Assembly (NCBI RefSeq): GCF_001625085.1
Contig: NZ_BDAW01000023.1
Coordinates: 1-64,000 of the forward strand
Direction: 5' to 3'
DNA from: Nocardia acidivorans NBRC 108247
Lineage (GTDB): Bacteria; Actinomycetota; Actinomycetes; Mycobacteriales; Mycobacteriaceae
DNA length: 64,000 nt
Below are positions 54,118 to 63,021 of this stretch, piece by piece. The position numbers and the translations under genes were made by a program. Every line of letters begins with the position of its first letter. Position 1 is the first letter of the stretch. The notes under the pieces are model-generated. The model was not told the DNA's origin. It worked only from the letters and a program-made list of their open reading frames with translations, and did no database searches.

Positions 54118-54768
54118 ATGCCCGATACCGCGATCGAACGACTGCCGCTGCGGGAACGTAAGAAACAGCGCACTCGGCAGGCGCTGATCGACACAGCGCT
54201 CGAGCTGTTCGACGCCCATGGGTTCGACAACGTCACCCTGGAGCAGCTCTGCGACACCGTCGACGTCTCCAAACGCACCTTCTTCCGCAATTTCACCAGC
54301 AAGGAAGACGTCGCCATGGCACCGCTGCGCGAGCTGTGGGCCGCCTTCCTGACCGACATGGCCGATCGCGCCCCCGGTACCGGCTCGCTCCATCAAGCAC
54401 TGCAGGACAGCCTGCTCACGGCGCTGGATCGAATGCCCCCGCAAGCCTGGGCCGAGCGTGCCGCACGCAGCCACCGCCTCGCACAGTGCACACCCTCCAT
54501 GGGCGCGAACAACCTCCAGTTCTGCGCCCGAACTGTGCGCGACGCCCTGGATGTCCTGCAGGAGCGTTTCGACATCGACCCTCGCGCCGATTACCGCCCC
54601 CGCCTGGCCCTCGACATCGTTGTCGCCTCATTCCACTGCGCACTCGATGAGTGGAGCGCCGGCTCCGAGACACGCGACATCGCTACCCTCACCCGGCATG
54701 TGCGCCGCGCATTCGATAGTGTGCCCGCGGCCCTCACCCTGACTCCAGCGCCACGAGCAGCGAACTGA
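54118..54768 (+). CDS. TetR family regulator
   Basis: A 216-residue TetR regulator of the common actinobacterial type: LPLRERKKQRTRQALIDTAL ELFDAHGFDNVTLEQLCDTV DVSKRTFFRNFTSKEDVAMA is the DNA-binding domain (about 9-68), with the F-R-N-F in place of Y-x-Y/H-F. The rest is the ligand-binding part, with an acyl-type C-terminal domain (LALDIVVASFHCALDEWSAG). Divergent from the MDR reductase it probably represses. Confidence 0.87.
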   Translation: MPDTAIERLPLRERKKQRTRQALIDTALELFDAHGFDNVTLEQLCDTVDVSKRTFFRNFTSKEDVAMAPLRELWAAFLTDMADRAPGTGSLHQALQDSLLTALDRMPPQAWAERAARSHRLAQCTPSMGANNLQFCARTVRDALDVLQERFDIDPRADYRPRLALDIVVASFHCALDEWSAGSETRDIATLTRHVRRAFDSVPAALTLTPAPRAAN

Positions 54769-54841
54769 CACAAAGGCATCCGCCCGTCCCTGTCCGCTGC
54801 CTTGGGATTCCACACCTCGGGCTGCAGACCGGAGCGAAGTG

Positions 54842-55028
54842 CTGGCCGTCGGGGCAGAAGAGGAACAGCGTGCAGCCGGTAGTGGTCGAAGGCAGGTGCC
54901 ACGATCGAGCCGGGGCGTGCAGAACGTCCCGGCGGGGTATTCGCGTGCGCCATCGTTGAAGGTGCTCGCGAGCACGTAGCCCTCCTCCGGGCCGGGCTCG
55001 TGGACATCGCGATGCGGCCAGGACGTGC
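54842..55028 (-). pseudogene. Second, frameshifted copy of the cupin gene
   Basis: The minus strand encodes SWPHRDVHEPGPEEGYVLAS TFNDGAREYPAGTF and, one base shifted, the remainder in a TTGCTLFLF-like frame; it aligns by eye with the intact cupin at 48183-48527 over roughly 185 bp. A single G is missing at the place equivalent to CAGGAACGTCC (here CAGAACGTCC), and the N-terminal third is absent. Both copies point the same way, 6.6 kb apart. Confidence 0.7.
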
Positions 55029-55033
55029 TCTTC

Positions 55034-55486
55034 CTAGTCCCAGTAGTTGAAGAGAGCTTCGCCGAGAGTCCGTGGTTTCCAATAGTTGATATCGGCTCGA
55101 TCGATTTCAGGCCAGGCTCCGGCGTCGAACGGGCCATCGAGATCGGCCGCGGTGAGCACGGAGAATCCCGAGTGTTCGGCCAGGGCAGCCACCAGTTCAG
55201 GAGCATCGACGAAGGTCAGCGGGCCGGACTCGTGCACCTCGTCTGGAGAGGTTGGTGTCCGTGGTTCCGAGACTGCGAGCATCGCTGTATCGCGTGACAG
55301 GACCACCGCGACATGGCGGTCGCCATAGGTGATGACCCCTTGGTGGAAGTTCGGTGTCACGCCGGTGGCCAAACGGAACTCGATCACGCTGCCGCCTGCG
55401 CTGCGGGCGACGGCGTGGCATGCCTGGCGGAATGCGCGGAGTTCGATCACAGAGGTGAAGGTATCTCCATCCGCTGATGAAGGCAT
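55034..55486 (-). CDS. Conserved hypothetical protein
   Basis: A 150-residue protein with no signal or membrane helix. It reads GDTFTSVIELRAFRQACHAV, then GSVIEFRLATGVTPNFHQGV ITYGDRHVAVVLSRDTAMLA and PLTFVDAPELVAALAEHSGF SVLTAADLDGPFDAGAWPEI and ends with PRTLGEALFNYWD. Codon use is good, and the alternation of strands and helices suggests a folded domain, but I do not recognise the family. ATG 55486 or an in-frame ATG at 55516 could start it; neither has a strong ribosome site. Confidence 0.6.
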   Translation of the reverse strand: MPSSADGDTFTSVIELRAFRQACHAVARSAGGSVIEFRLATGVTPNFHQGVITYGDRHVAVVLSRDTAMLAVSEPRTPTSPDEVHESGPLTFVDAPELVAALAEHSGFSVLTAADLDGPFDAGAWPEIDRADINYWKPRTLGEALFNYWD

Positions 55487-55751
55487 GGAGCAATATTGCC
55501 GCCGTTGGTAGTTCATCTGATGGCGAATCGGTCGGGGGGCCTTTGTTCGGACGTGCCGCGGGCGATCACCCATCCCCGCGCTGTTCCGAGCGGCCCCTGG
55601 CATTCAAGTGCTGAGACAGCATTGACCTGTCCCTCTGAAGTGCCTCGATATCGGAGTGTAAAGACGGCTGGGTGGTGCGCGGAACTGCGCGGTCGGCGAT
55701 CTGTTACAGCCGATGCGGTGGCGAAGGTGATCGTAAGGTTCGGGCGGGGGC

Positions 55752-57044
55752 TCAGCGGACCGGATTGAGGCAGCTCGACGGGAGATCCTGGATGGAGCAC
55801 ACGGCCGGGGCCCTGGTCGGGATGTAGTTGGCTGGGACTCCGCCCATCGCGGTGATGTCGTGATAGGCGGGGACCGCGGGTGTGGGGCGGCGGGCGAGGG
55901 ATGGATCGGTGGTCACGTCGACGGTGTAGAGGCCGAAACGCGGTGCGTAGCTGCCCCATTCGTAGTTGTCGGTGATGCTCCAGTAGTTGTAGCCGATGAC
56001 ATTCATGCCGTCGGCTTTGGCGCGTTGGATCCAATAGACGGTATCGCGCAGATCGTCCGCGCGGGTTATTCCGTCGGTGGTGGGTGAGCCATTGTCGGTG
56101 GGCATACCGTTCTCGACGATATAGAGCGGCCGACCCGGGAATTTCTGGGCGTACCGGCGCAGTACGTAGTAGATGCCGTCGGGTTCGATGATCAGGCTGG
56201 AAGGTTGATTGGTCAGCAGCGCGGCCAGATTCGGTGGTTTGGACAGCGATCCGCCGTAGTAGTAGTCGATTCCGACATAGTCCAATTTATCGGCGATGCG
56301 ATCGACGAACGAGGCGTCGGATTGCGCCGCGCCGATGGACGAGTACGCGATATTGCTGGTGACCAGGGCATTGGCCTGGCGGGCGTGGATATGGTCGTAG
56401 ATCGCCCGGTGCGCGGCGACCATTCGATCGATCATCGTCGTCACATCGAGTGCGCCGATTCCGCCGATCTGCTGTTCCTTCGACACATACGCGAGCGGTT
56501 CATTGAAGGTGACCCACAGTGGATCCGAACCGGCGTACCGATCCACCACCGCGCGGGCATTGGTGAGCCAGTCATCGACCATGCCGGGACTGCGCCAACC
56601 GCCGCGATCGACCTCCCAGCCGGGGAATACCCAGTGGTCGAGGGTGATCATCGGCCGCATGCCCGCGGCGCGGATGCGCGCGATCACCGCGTCATAGAAG
56701 GAGAAATCCCATTCGCCCGGATTTGGTTGTACGCGAGCCCATTCCACGCTGATTCGATAGACGCCTACGCCGAGGTCGGCGGCGTTCTGGATATCCTCAC
56801 CGTAGCGGTGCAGGAAATCCACCGAATCACGGTAGTTCTCGGCTCGACCGGAGGCGGCGTAGCGACTCCAATTGCTGTCGGGTGCGGAGCCTTCGCTCTG
56901 GAATCCCGAACTCGATACGCCCCAAAGGAAATTGCCGCCGACAGCGGGTAACCCGGGATCGGCGGTGGCCCGCCCGGGTGTGATGGCCGCACAGACGGCG
57001 GCCAGAACAATGCATGCCAGCGCGAACGGTGCACGTTGTCCCAT
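55752..57044 (-). CDS. Secreted glycoside hydrolase family 1 (beta-glycosidase)
   Basis: A 430-residue exported GH1 enzyme. Residues 1-28 are a signal peptide (FALACIVLAAVCAAITPGRA-TA). FLWGVSSSGFQSEGSAPDSN W (39-59) starts the barrel; VYRISVEWARVQPNPGEWDF, LWVTFNEP with acid/base Glu182, and YIVENGMPTDNG with nucleophile Glu311 are diagnostic; YNYWSITDNYEWGSYAPRFG LYTVD is the C-terminal block. Secreted GH1 enzymes are unusual, since most are cytoplasmic. Probably cleaves beta-glucosides outside the cell. Confidence 0.9.
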   Translation of the reverse strand: MGQRAPFALACIVLAAVCAAITPGRATADPGLPAVGGNFLWGVSSSGFQSEGSAPDSNWSRYAASGRAENYRDSVDFLHRYGEDIQNAADLGVGVYRISVEWARVQPNPGEWDFSFYDAVIARIRAAGMRPMITLDHWVFPGWEVDRGGWRSPGMVDDWLTNARAVVDRYAGSDPLWVTFNEPLAYVSKEQQIGGIGALDVTTMIDRMVAAHRAIYDHIHARQANALVTSNIAYSSIGAAQSDASFVDRIADKLDYVGIDYYYGGSLSKPPNLAALLTNQPSSLIIEPDGIYYVLRRYAQKFPGRPLYIVENGMPTDNGSPTTDGITRADDLRDTVYWIQRAKADGMNVIGYNYWSITDNYEWGSYAPRFGLYTVDVTTDPSLARRPTPAVPAYHDITAMGGVPANYIPTRAPAVCSIQDLPSSCLNPVR

Positions 57045-57163
57045 CGGATCGAGAGTACCTCCCGGAGAACCGGTTTCGGGGCGGTCCGATCAGATCGGAT
57101 GCGCGCGACACGCGCTGCGGTCCGTCTATGTGCGCAAATGCTCTTGTGCGACACGCTCGATTG

Positions 57164-58315
57164 CTATTGGCAGATCGCCGTGTCGAACACGTGTTGCACG
57201 GCCGCGGTGGCGGCGGGATCCACCGGGCGCAGATTCGCCAGGACGGTGACCGCCCGGCCGTCGGCGGTCACTCCGTCATAGGTTCGGAAGCCGGGGATGG
57301 AGCCGCCGTGACCCCAGACCTCTTTACCGCAGGGGACGGTGAGCCGGGCCAGTCCCAGGGCGTACTCGATTCCGTTGCGATTGGTGAGCGGTTTCGGATC
57401 GCGGCGCATTTCGGCCAATTGCGCGGGCTGGAGCAGTTTTTCGAAGAGAAGTGCGGTGAAGAAGCGGTTCAGGTCGTGGCCGTTCGAGATCAGAGCGCCG
57501 GCGGAGCTCGCCCAGGAGGGGTCGAATCGGGTGAAGTCCATGGGCTTTCCGTCGACCACTTCATAGCCGAGCGGATGCGGATCCCGAATATCGATGTCAC
57601 CGGGGGCGGGGATATAGGTCGATGTCAGGCCGAGGGGCTGGATCACCCTGCTGTTCACTTCCTCCGCGAACGGATGACCGGTCACCCGTTCCACCAGCAT
57701 GCCGACGATCAGATAGTTGGTATTGCTGTATTCGGCCTTCTCGCCCGGCGGGAAATGCGCGGGTCCGCTGCCGAGCGCGGCGCTCACCAGATCCGCGGAG
57801 TCGAAATGCTGGGTGCGCATGGTGTCGTAATCGCCGTCGAGTTGCGGCAATTCGAGGTATTCGGGTAGTCCGCTGGTGTGCTGCATGAGGTTTCGCACGG
57901 TGATGCGATTTCCGTCGACGCCTTCGCCCTTGACCACTCTGGGGAGATATCGCTCGATGGGTGCGTCGAGGTCCACTTCTCCTTCGCCGACCAATTGCAT
58001 CATCACGGTGGCCACGAACGCCTTGGTATTGCTGCCCGCCCGGACCTCGGCATTGTCGGGAAAGGGCGTCTCGGCCTCGATGCTCCCGACACCCGCGCCG
58101 GCGGTCCAGGTCCGGCCGTGTTCGGTGACGACCACCTGCACCCCGGGGGTTCCGGCCGCGACCGCCGCGTCCAGGGCACGCTGTACCTCGGCTCGGGCGG
58201 TATCGGAAAGCGGTTGCGGTGCAGCCGAATCCGCTCCGGAGCTGCATGCGGTGAGCGCGCAAGCCAGCGCCACCGCGCCTACGATGATGCGCCGGGCCCT
58301 CGGCTTCGAAGTCAT
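57164..58315 (-). CDS. Serine beta-lactamase-like lipoprotein (esterase/D-Ala-D-Ala peptidase family)
   Basis: A 383-residue class C beta-lactamase/DD-peptidase-fold protein. A lipoprotein signal ends with LTAC (Cys24). AGSNTKAF gives SxxK (Ser95, Lys98), EYSNTNYLIVG the YxN motif, and HTSGLPEYL the typical family block; GHGGSIPGFRT near the C-terminus replaces KTG with HGG, as in esterases of this group. It therefore more likely acts as an esterase or peptidase on the outer face of the membrane than as a drug-resistance enzyme. ATG 58315 is preferred. Confidence 0.87.
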   Translation of the reverse strand: MTSKPRARRIIVGAVALACALTACSSGADSAAPQPLSDTARAEVQRALDAAVAAGTPGVQVVVTEHGRTWTAGAGVGSIEAETPFPDNAEVRAGSNTKAFVATVMMQLVGEGEVDLDAPIERYLPRVVKGEGVDGNRITVRNLMQHTSGLPEYLELPQLDGDYDTMRTQHFDSADLVSAALGSGPAHFPPGEKAEYSNTNYLIVGMLVERVTGHPFAEEVNSRVIQPLGLTSTYIPAPGDIDIRDPHPLGYEVVDGKPMDFTRFDPSWASSAGALISNGHDLNRFFTALLFEKLLQPAQLAEMRRDPKPLTNRNGIEYALGLARLTVPCGKEVWGHGGSIPGFRTYDGVTADGRAVTVLANLRPVDPAATAAVQHVFDTAICQ

Positions 58316-58395
58316 ACCCGCAGACTCACACGGACCGGCGGCCGCCCGCATCGCCCCCAGGTCCCACCCGTACCCCGAGAATTCCCCGACGACCC

Positions 58396-59742
58396 CTAAC
58401 TCTCGAGGCCGCGGCGGGAGTCGAGGCGGGCGCGGTCGGCGGCGGCGCGTCCGGCGTCCCAGCCTTCGGCGCTGCGAATGGTGATGCCGCGGCTGCGCGA
58501 TTGCGGGAAGAGGGTGTCGAAGGCGTTGTCGACCGCCAATTGATGGGAGGCCAGGACCGGCAGCAGCCGTTCCGGAGCGGTGGATTGCGCGATGGTTGCC
58601 GCGGTCGCCGCGGCGAGGCGTTCGCCGATGCGGGTGGCGTAGGCGACCAGGAAGGCTTTTCGGAAGGTGCGGGCGTCGGTACCCGACTCGGGGATATCGA
58701 TGGCGATCATTGCCCGGGTCGCCTGGACCAGCAGGGATGTGGAGAGCAGTCCCACCGCGTCCAGGTCGGATTCATCGCCGACAATGGTCACGAATCCCCA
58801 CTCCGCGAGAAATATGGCGCGGCTGCGATTGGCATTGGCGACCGCGTCGATCAGCAGTGCTTTGGCATCGGTATACGGGGTATCGAGCCAGATTCGGCGC
58901 GCGCCGGGCAAATCCACGACCGAGGTGTCGGTGTCGACCGATACGCGATCGAGTGCGTATTTGGTCATCAATTCCTGTGCCTTGGCCGAAAGCGCTTCGG
59001 CCTCTTCGGGGAAGGACGTCGATTCGGCCTTGGCGAGCAGGCCGCGGACGCGTCCGAGGACCTTCTCGTCGACGTGATGCGCTACCGATTGCGGGCGGGC
59101 AGCACCCGGCAGTGGACGGATCAATTCCAACTTGGGCAGCAGAAGCAGCAGTGCCAGCGCCTCTACAACGGTGGTCAAGGCTTCTTCGCTGGTCAGCATA
59201 TGTTTCGTCGCCCATTGGGACAACTGCGAGGCCGAGTCCGACCACCAGACTTCCGCGCCCAATTCGCCGAGTTGTGCCCGCCAGGTTTCGTCGATGGTGT
59301 CGGGGGCGAATGGCCGGACGTAGGCGGCAATGACATCGGTCAGGAATTCGAGCACGAAAGTATCGCCCCGGCGCTGCGCGGCACTCGCGATATCCGAGGG
59401 CATCCAGCCATTGCGGAATACGCTCGCGATGACGTGCTGACCTGCGAGATGGGTGCCGTGCTCCACCTCGGCCGGCGGCATTCCGGCGAACAGCGCACCG
59501 AATCGTTTGGCGACGACCGCGTCTCCCCGCGCGGACTTGCTTCGAGTTCCGCTTCGCGCCGATTGCAGGGCGGCTGCCACGATCGCATTGCCGAGTTCGG
59601 CCGCAGTGGGTTCTCGGTCCTCCGAAATACCCACTGCCGCCCAGAATTCGGCATCAGTCTGCCGCGCTCGCTGCTTGGCCGCGCGATGCTTCCGATTCGG
59701 TTCAGCCTGACCACAGACGGTCGAATCGCGAATACCTGTCAC
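58396..59742 (-). CDS. DUF2786 domain protein
   Basis: A 448-residue protein. The block KVLGRVRGLLAKAESTSFPE EAEALSAKAQELMTKYALDR is the DUF2786 signature, followed by WLDTPYTDAKALLIDAVANA NRSRAIFLAEWGFVTIVGDE SDLDAVGLLSTSLLVQATRA. The N-terminal 200 residues are helical and less conserved. Function is unknown; related proteins occur in many mycolic-acid actinomycetes and in phages. The start is GTG 59742. Confidence 0.82.
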   Translation of the reverse strand: MTGIRDSTVCGQAEPNRKHRAAKQRARQTDAEFWAAVGISEDREPTAAELGNAIVAAALQSARSGTRSKSARGDAVVAKRFGALFAGMPPAEVEHGTHLAGQHVIASVFRNGWMPSDIASAAQRRGDTFVLEFLTDVIAAYVRPFAPDTIDETWRAQLGELGAEVWWSDSASQLSQWATKHMLTSEEALTTVVEALALLLLLPKLELIRPLPGAARPQSVAHHVDEKVLGRVRGLLAKAESTSFPEEAEALSAKAQELMTKYALDRVSVDTDTSVVDLPGARRIWLDTPYTDAKALLIDAVANANRSRAIFLAEWGFVTIVGDESDLDAVGLLSTSLLVQATRAMIAIDIPESGTDARTFRKAFLVAYATRIGERLAAATAATIAQSTAPERLLPVLASHQLAVDNAFDTLFPQSRSRGITIRSAEGWDAGRAAADRARLDSRRGLES

Positions 59743-59892
59743 CGGTCGACCCTATTTCACCTCGAATCCGGCAGAGTTGCCGGGCTGGATTGTCATGCGC
59801 TCGGAGGCAGGTTCCGGTGCGGCGCGGTTCGGCTGCCATACTCGGTGCAGGCGGCCACCTTTCCAGGGGTCGACCGATGAAAGGAACTCGCT

Positions 59893-60780
59893 GTGGCGAA
59901 TAACGCACTGACCGTTGCGATTTTGGGGCCGGGTGGCGTGGGCGGATTGCTCGCGGCATTGCTGGCGCGGACCGGGCACCGGGTGATCTGCCTGGCCGGG
60001 CCGGAGACCGTGGAAACCTTGCGCACCAAGGGAATACAGGTACGCAGTAGGCAGTTCGGCGATTTCACGGCTCGGGTCGAGGCGGAGACCGAACTGCGCG
60101 AACCGGTGGACGCCTGCTTCGTCGCGGTGAAGCACACCGCGCTCGACGCGGCACTCGACCGCGTCCCGCCCACAGTCCTCGGCGACGGCCTGGTGATCCC
60201 GCTGCTGAACGGCGTCGAACACCCCGCGCTGCTGCGCGCCCGCTATCGTCCGGATCGGGTCTCCCCCGGCATAATTCGCGTCGAATCCACCCGCGTGGGC
60301 CCCGGCGTCATCGAACATGCCAGCCCGTTCATCGAAATCGACCTGACCAGCGGCCTCGTGCCCGAGGCGCAGCTGAAGCCGCTGGTAGACGCACTCGCCG
60401 AAGCCGGTACCACGACCCGCGTACTCGACGACGAGGCCGCCGCCCTCTGGTCGAAACTGGCCTTCCTGGCCCCCTTCGCTCTGCTGACCACCCGTTACGC
60501 GGTCCCCCTTGGCATCATCCGAACCGACCACGCCGACGAACTCTCCGCCCTGGTCGCGGAGACGGTAGCGGTGGCCCGCACATTCGGCGCGCTCACCGAC
60601 CCGGCCCAGATCATGTCCCGCTACAACGCTTTCCCACCGGAGTCCAAGTCTTCGATGCAGCGTGACGCCGAGGCGGGCCGCTCCTTGGAGCTGGACGCCA
60701 TCGGCGGTGCACTACTGCGCGCCGCCGCCCAGCGAAAAGTCCCGGTTCCGGTGGCGACTCGCCTGGTCGAAGAGTTGTAA
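59893..60780 (+). CDS. Ketopantoate reductase family protein
   Basis: A 295-residue ApbA/PanE-type reductase. VAILGPGGVGGLLAALLART is the NADP motif, VAVKHTALDAAL and LLNGVEHP the first-domain ends, and ALWSKLAFLAPFALLTTRYA VPLG contains the catalytic Lys region. The C-terminal part SSMQRDAEAGRSLELDAIGG supplies the substrate Ser/Glu residues. AAAGGA lies 7 nt before GTG 59893. PanE makes pantoate for CoA synthesis, but several paralogues per genome are usual, so the exact substrate is not certain. Confidence 0.85.
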   Translation: MANNALTVAILGPGGVGGLLAALLARTGHRVICLAGPETVETLRTKGIQVRSRQFGDFTARVEAETELREPVDACFVAVKHTALDAALDRVPPTVLGDGLVIPLLNGVEHPALLRARYRPDRVSPGIIRVESTRVGPGVIEHASPFIEIDLTSGLVPEAQLKPLVDALAEAGTTTRVLDDEAAALWSKLAFLAPFALLTTRYAVPLGIIRTDHADELSALVAETVAVARTFGALTDPAQIMSRYNAFPPESKSSMQRDAEAGRSLELDAIGGALLRAAAQRKVPVPVATRLVEEL

Positions 60781-60921
60781 ACCCACCCCTGACGGTGTGA
60801 CTCTCGTCTGGCCGGCGTCAGTCCCCAGGCGGACAGTGCGGATCCCGGAGACGCGATCGGTGCGGGGATGGTGTCGATCGCAGCGAAGTCAGGCCGGGGC
60901 GGCGTGAATCCCCGGCGGTGT

Positions 60922-61161
60922 TCACCAACTACGGCGCGGCCCTTTGGTCACCCATGCCATCCGCCCACGCGGGGTGATCTGCCGCTGCCCGGGCCGCGCC
61001 ACACCTCCGATCAAGCCACGCCGTTCGAGCCGGGCCACCGCCGCTCGAACGGCGCGGCCGGTCAGACCGGTACGGCGCCGCACTTCGTCGATCGTCAGCG
61101 GGTCACCCGCCGCGAGTACGCCCGGAACGGCGTATTCGGCCGCCATCACTCCCGGCGTCAC
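60922..61161 (-). CDS. Small winged-helix DNA-binding protein
   Basis: A 79-residue protein. PGVLAAGDPLTIDEVRRRTG followed by LTGRAVRAAVARLERRGLIG is a winged helix of the MarR/DprA-C type, ending with a basic wing (GGVARPGQRQITPRGRMAWV). GTG 61161 has GAGGT upstream; ATG 61146 is an alternative. Small proteins of this sort occur widely in nocardiae. It is divergent from the copper chaperone operon, with the CsoR-type box in the shared region; a regulatory link is possible but not shown. Confidence 0.65.
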   Translation of the reverse strand: MTPGVMAAEYAVPGVLAAGDPLTIDEVRRRTGLTGRAVRAAVARLERRGLIGGVARPGQRQITPRGRMAWVTKGPRRSW

Positions 61162-61378
61162 GCGTACCTCACCGCCCGCCGCGTGTGAAACCCGCTGCCG
61201 CACCGAAGAATCCACGTCGCGAAAGCGCCCGACCGCTGAACCCGTCGAACACCATCGATGCTCCTGCCATATGTGGTTGGACAGGCATTTGCTCGAGCGA
61301 TTTTGCGGGTAACCGCTCCGATACCAGGCGATCGCACATTCACGACAAGCGAATCCCAGGGTGATCTGAAATACATTG

Positions 61379-61395
61379 ATACCCCTAGGGGGTAT
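61379..61395. promoter_or_regulatory. CsoR-type copper-responsive operator
   Basis: ATACCCC-TA-GGGGGTAT, a GC-box palindrome of the ATACCC...GGGTAT class bound by CsoR/RicR repressors (established for those families), with TATAGT (61402-61407) as a candidate -10 just downstream. It precedes a CopZ-type chaperone by about 70 bp. No csoR gene is in the window. Confidence 0.7.
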
Positions 61396-61465
61396 GGGCA
61401 TATAGTCGGACGCGGCGGAGGTTCCGCTTCGACGGGGAAGCCCGTGGGACACAAGGAGGATGGCC

Positions 61466-61687
61466 ATGAGCAACAGCATCGAGATCAGCGACTACACGGT
61501 TACGGGTGTGACGTGTGCCGGTTGCGCCGGGAAGGTTCAAGCGGCTGTCGGGAAGCTTTCCGGGGTTGATGCCGTTCAGATCGAGCTCGCCACCGGGCGG
61601 ATGAGTGTTATCGGGGCGGGCTCGGGGGATGGCGCTTTGATCAAGTCCACCGTCGAGAACCTCGGCTACGGGGTAGCCGAAGGATGA
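61466..61687 (+). CDS. CopZ-like heavy-metal-associated chaperone
   Basis: A 73-residue ferredoxin-like HMA domain. YTVTGVTCAGCAGKVQAAVG carries the metal-binding CAGC (CXXC), preceded by VT instead of the usual MT. The beta-alpha-beta-beta-alpha-beta pattern is complete through GALIKSTVENLGYGVAEG. AAGGAGG lies 5-6 nt before ATG 61466. With the CsoR box it is probably induced by copper and carries Cu(I). No copper ATPase is next to it; an MFS exporter follows 56 bp later. Confidence 0.88.
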   Translation: MSNSIEISDYTVTGVTCAGCAGKVQAAVGKLSGVDAVQIELATGRMSVIGAGSGDGALIKSTVENLGYGVAEG

Positions 61688-61743
61688 ATTCGTGTCCGCG
61701 TCACCGGGATTCGCTCGGTGACGCGGATCGGAAGGAATGTCCG

Positions 61744-63018
61744 ATGTTCACCTCGCTACTGCGGCACCGGGATTACCTGCGGCTGTTCACCGCTCAGGTG
61801 TCGGCGCTGTTCGGGACCGGATTGACCACCGTCGCACTGGGATTGCTCGCCTACGACCTCGCGGGGGCGGAGGCCGCCGCCGTGCTGGGGACGGCGCTCA
61901 CCATCAAGATGCTGGTCTATGTGACGGTCGCGCCGGTCGTGGCCGCCTATGCGGATCGGCTCCCGCGCAGGCTTTTCCTGGTCTCGCTCAATGTGATTCG
62001 CGGCAGCGTGGTGCTGGCACTGCCGTTCATCGGGGCGATCTGGCAGATCTACGTGCTGATCGCGGTACTGCAAACCGCCTCCGCGGCATTCACTCCCACC
62101 TACCAGGCGGTCATCCCGGACATCCTGCCCGATGAGCACGAGTACACCCGCGCACTGTCCGCCGCCCAGCTCGCGGCGACGATGGAGACCCTGCTGAGCC
62201 CCATGCTGGCCGCCGCCGCACTCCTGGTGATCAGCTTCCACTGGCTGTTCGTCGGCACCGCAATCGGATTCGTGTTCTCCGCCGCCCTGGTCCTGGCCAC
62301 TCGCATTCCGAATGCGGGTGCGACCGCCCGCGGCAGCTTCCGCGATCGGATCACCGTCGGCATGCGGATCTTCGCCGCGACCCCTCGTCTGCGCGGCCTG
62401 CTCGGCCTGAATCTCGTTGTCGCGGCGGCCGGTTCGGTCATCATGGTCAATACCGTGAACTATGTGCGCGATACCCTCGGCGGCACTCAGACAGGCGTGG
62501 CAATGCTGCTGGCGGCCAATGGATTCGGCACCATGCTCGTGGCCCTGACACTCCCCCGCGTGCTGGATCGCGGCGATGCCCGCCCGGTCATGCTGACCGG
62601 CGCGGCCACGCTTCTCACCGGGCTCGCCGCCGCCATCGCGCTCTCCACCGCCGATTCCGGCGCATGGCGTTGGGCCGCGGCACCGCTGGTGTGGGCGATC
62701 GTGGGGGCGGGCACCGCCGCCATTCTGACCCCGACCGGGCAGCTGCTACGCCGTTCGGCCGAGCCCGCCGACCGCCCGGCCCTCTTCGCCGCCCAGTTCT
62801 CGCTCTCACACCTGGCGTGGTTGCTCACCTATCCGATCGCCGGATGGCTGACCACCGCAACCGGATTCACCATCACCTGGGTGACCCTGGCGATCATCGC
62901 GGCCGCGGGCGTCACCGCGGCGGTGCGCCTGTGGCCCCGCGACGACGCCGAGATCATCGACGCCGCAGACCGTTTCGGGACCACCCGGGGCACACCGCGC
63001 TCCACCGCGGCCGCGTGA
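61744..63018 (+). CDS. MFS exporter downstream of the copper chaperone
   Basis: A 424-residue protein with about 12 membrane helices of the major facilitator superfamily: LFTAQVSALFGTGLTTVALG, AAYADRLPRRLFLVSLNVIR, PTYQAVIPDILPDEHEYTRA, and in the second half AQFSLSHLAWLLTYPIAGWL. It resembles the MFS proteins of the enterobactin-exporter type that often follow HMA chaperones in actinobacteria. GGAAGGA lies upstream of ATG 61744. If co-transcribed from the CsoR promoter it may serve metal or metallophore efflux (inference). The tail IIDAADRFGTTRGTPR is cytoplasmic. Confidence 0.85.
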   Translation: MFTSLLRHRDYLRLFTAQVSALFGTGLTTVALGLLAYDLAGAEAAAVLGTALTIKMLVYVTVAPVVAAYADRLPRRLFLVSLNVIRGSVVLALPFIGAIWQIYVLIAVLQTASAAFTPTYQAVIPDILPDEHEYTRALSAAQLAATMETLLSPMLAAAALLVISFHWLFVGTAIGFVFSAALVLATRIPNAGATARGSFRDRITVGMRIFAATPRLRGLLGLNLVVAAAGSVIMVNTVNYVRDTLGGTQTGVAMLLAANGFGTMLVALTLPRVLDRGDARPVMLTGAATLLTGLAAAIALSTADSGAWRWAAAPLVWAIVGAGTAAILTPTGQLLRRSAEPADRPALFAAQFSLSHLAWLLTYPIAGWLTTATGFTITWVTLAIIAAAGVTAAVRLWPRDDAEIIDAADRFGTTRGTPRSTAAA

Positions 63019-63021
63019 GGC

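Noticed and set aside
57164..58315. Beta-lactamase as an antibiotic-resistance gene
   Set aside because: The SxxK and YxN motifs are present but KTG is replaced by HGG and the protein is a lipoprotein, which fits esterases or peptidases of this fold better.
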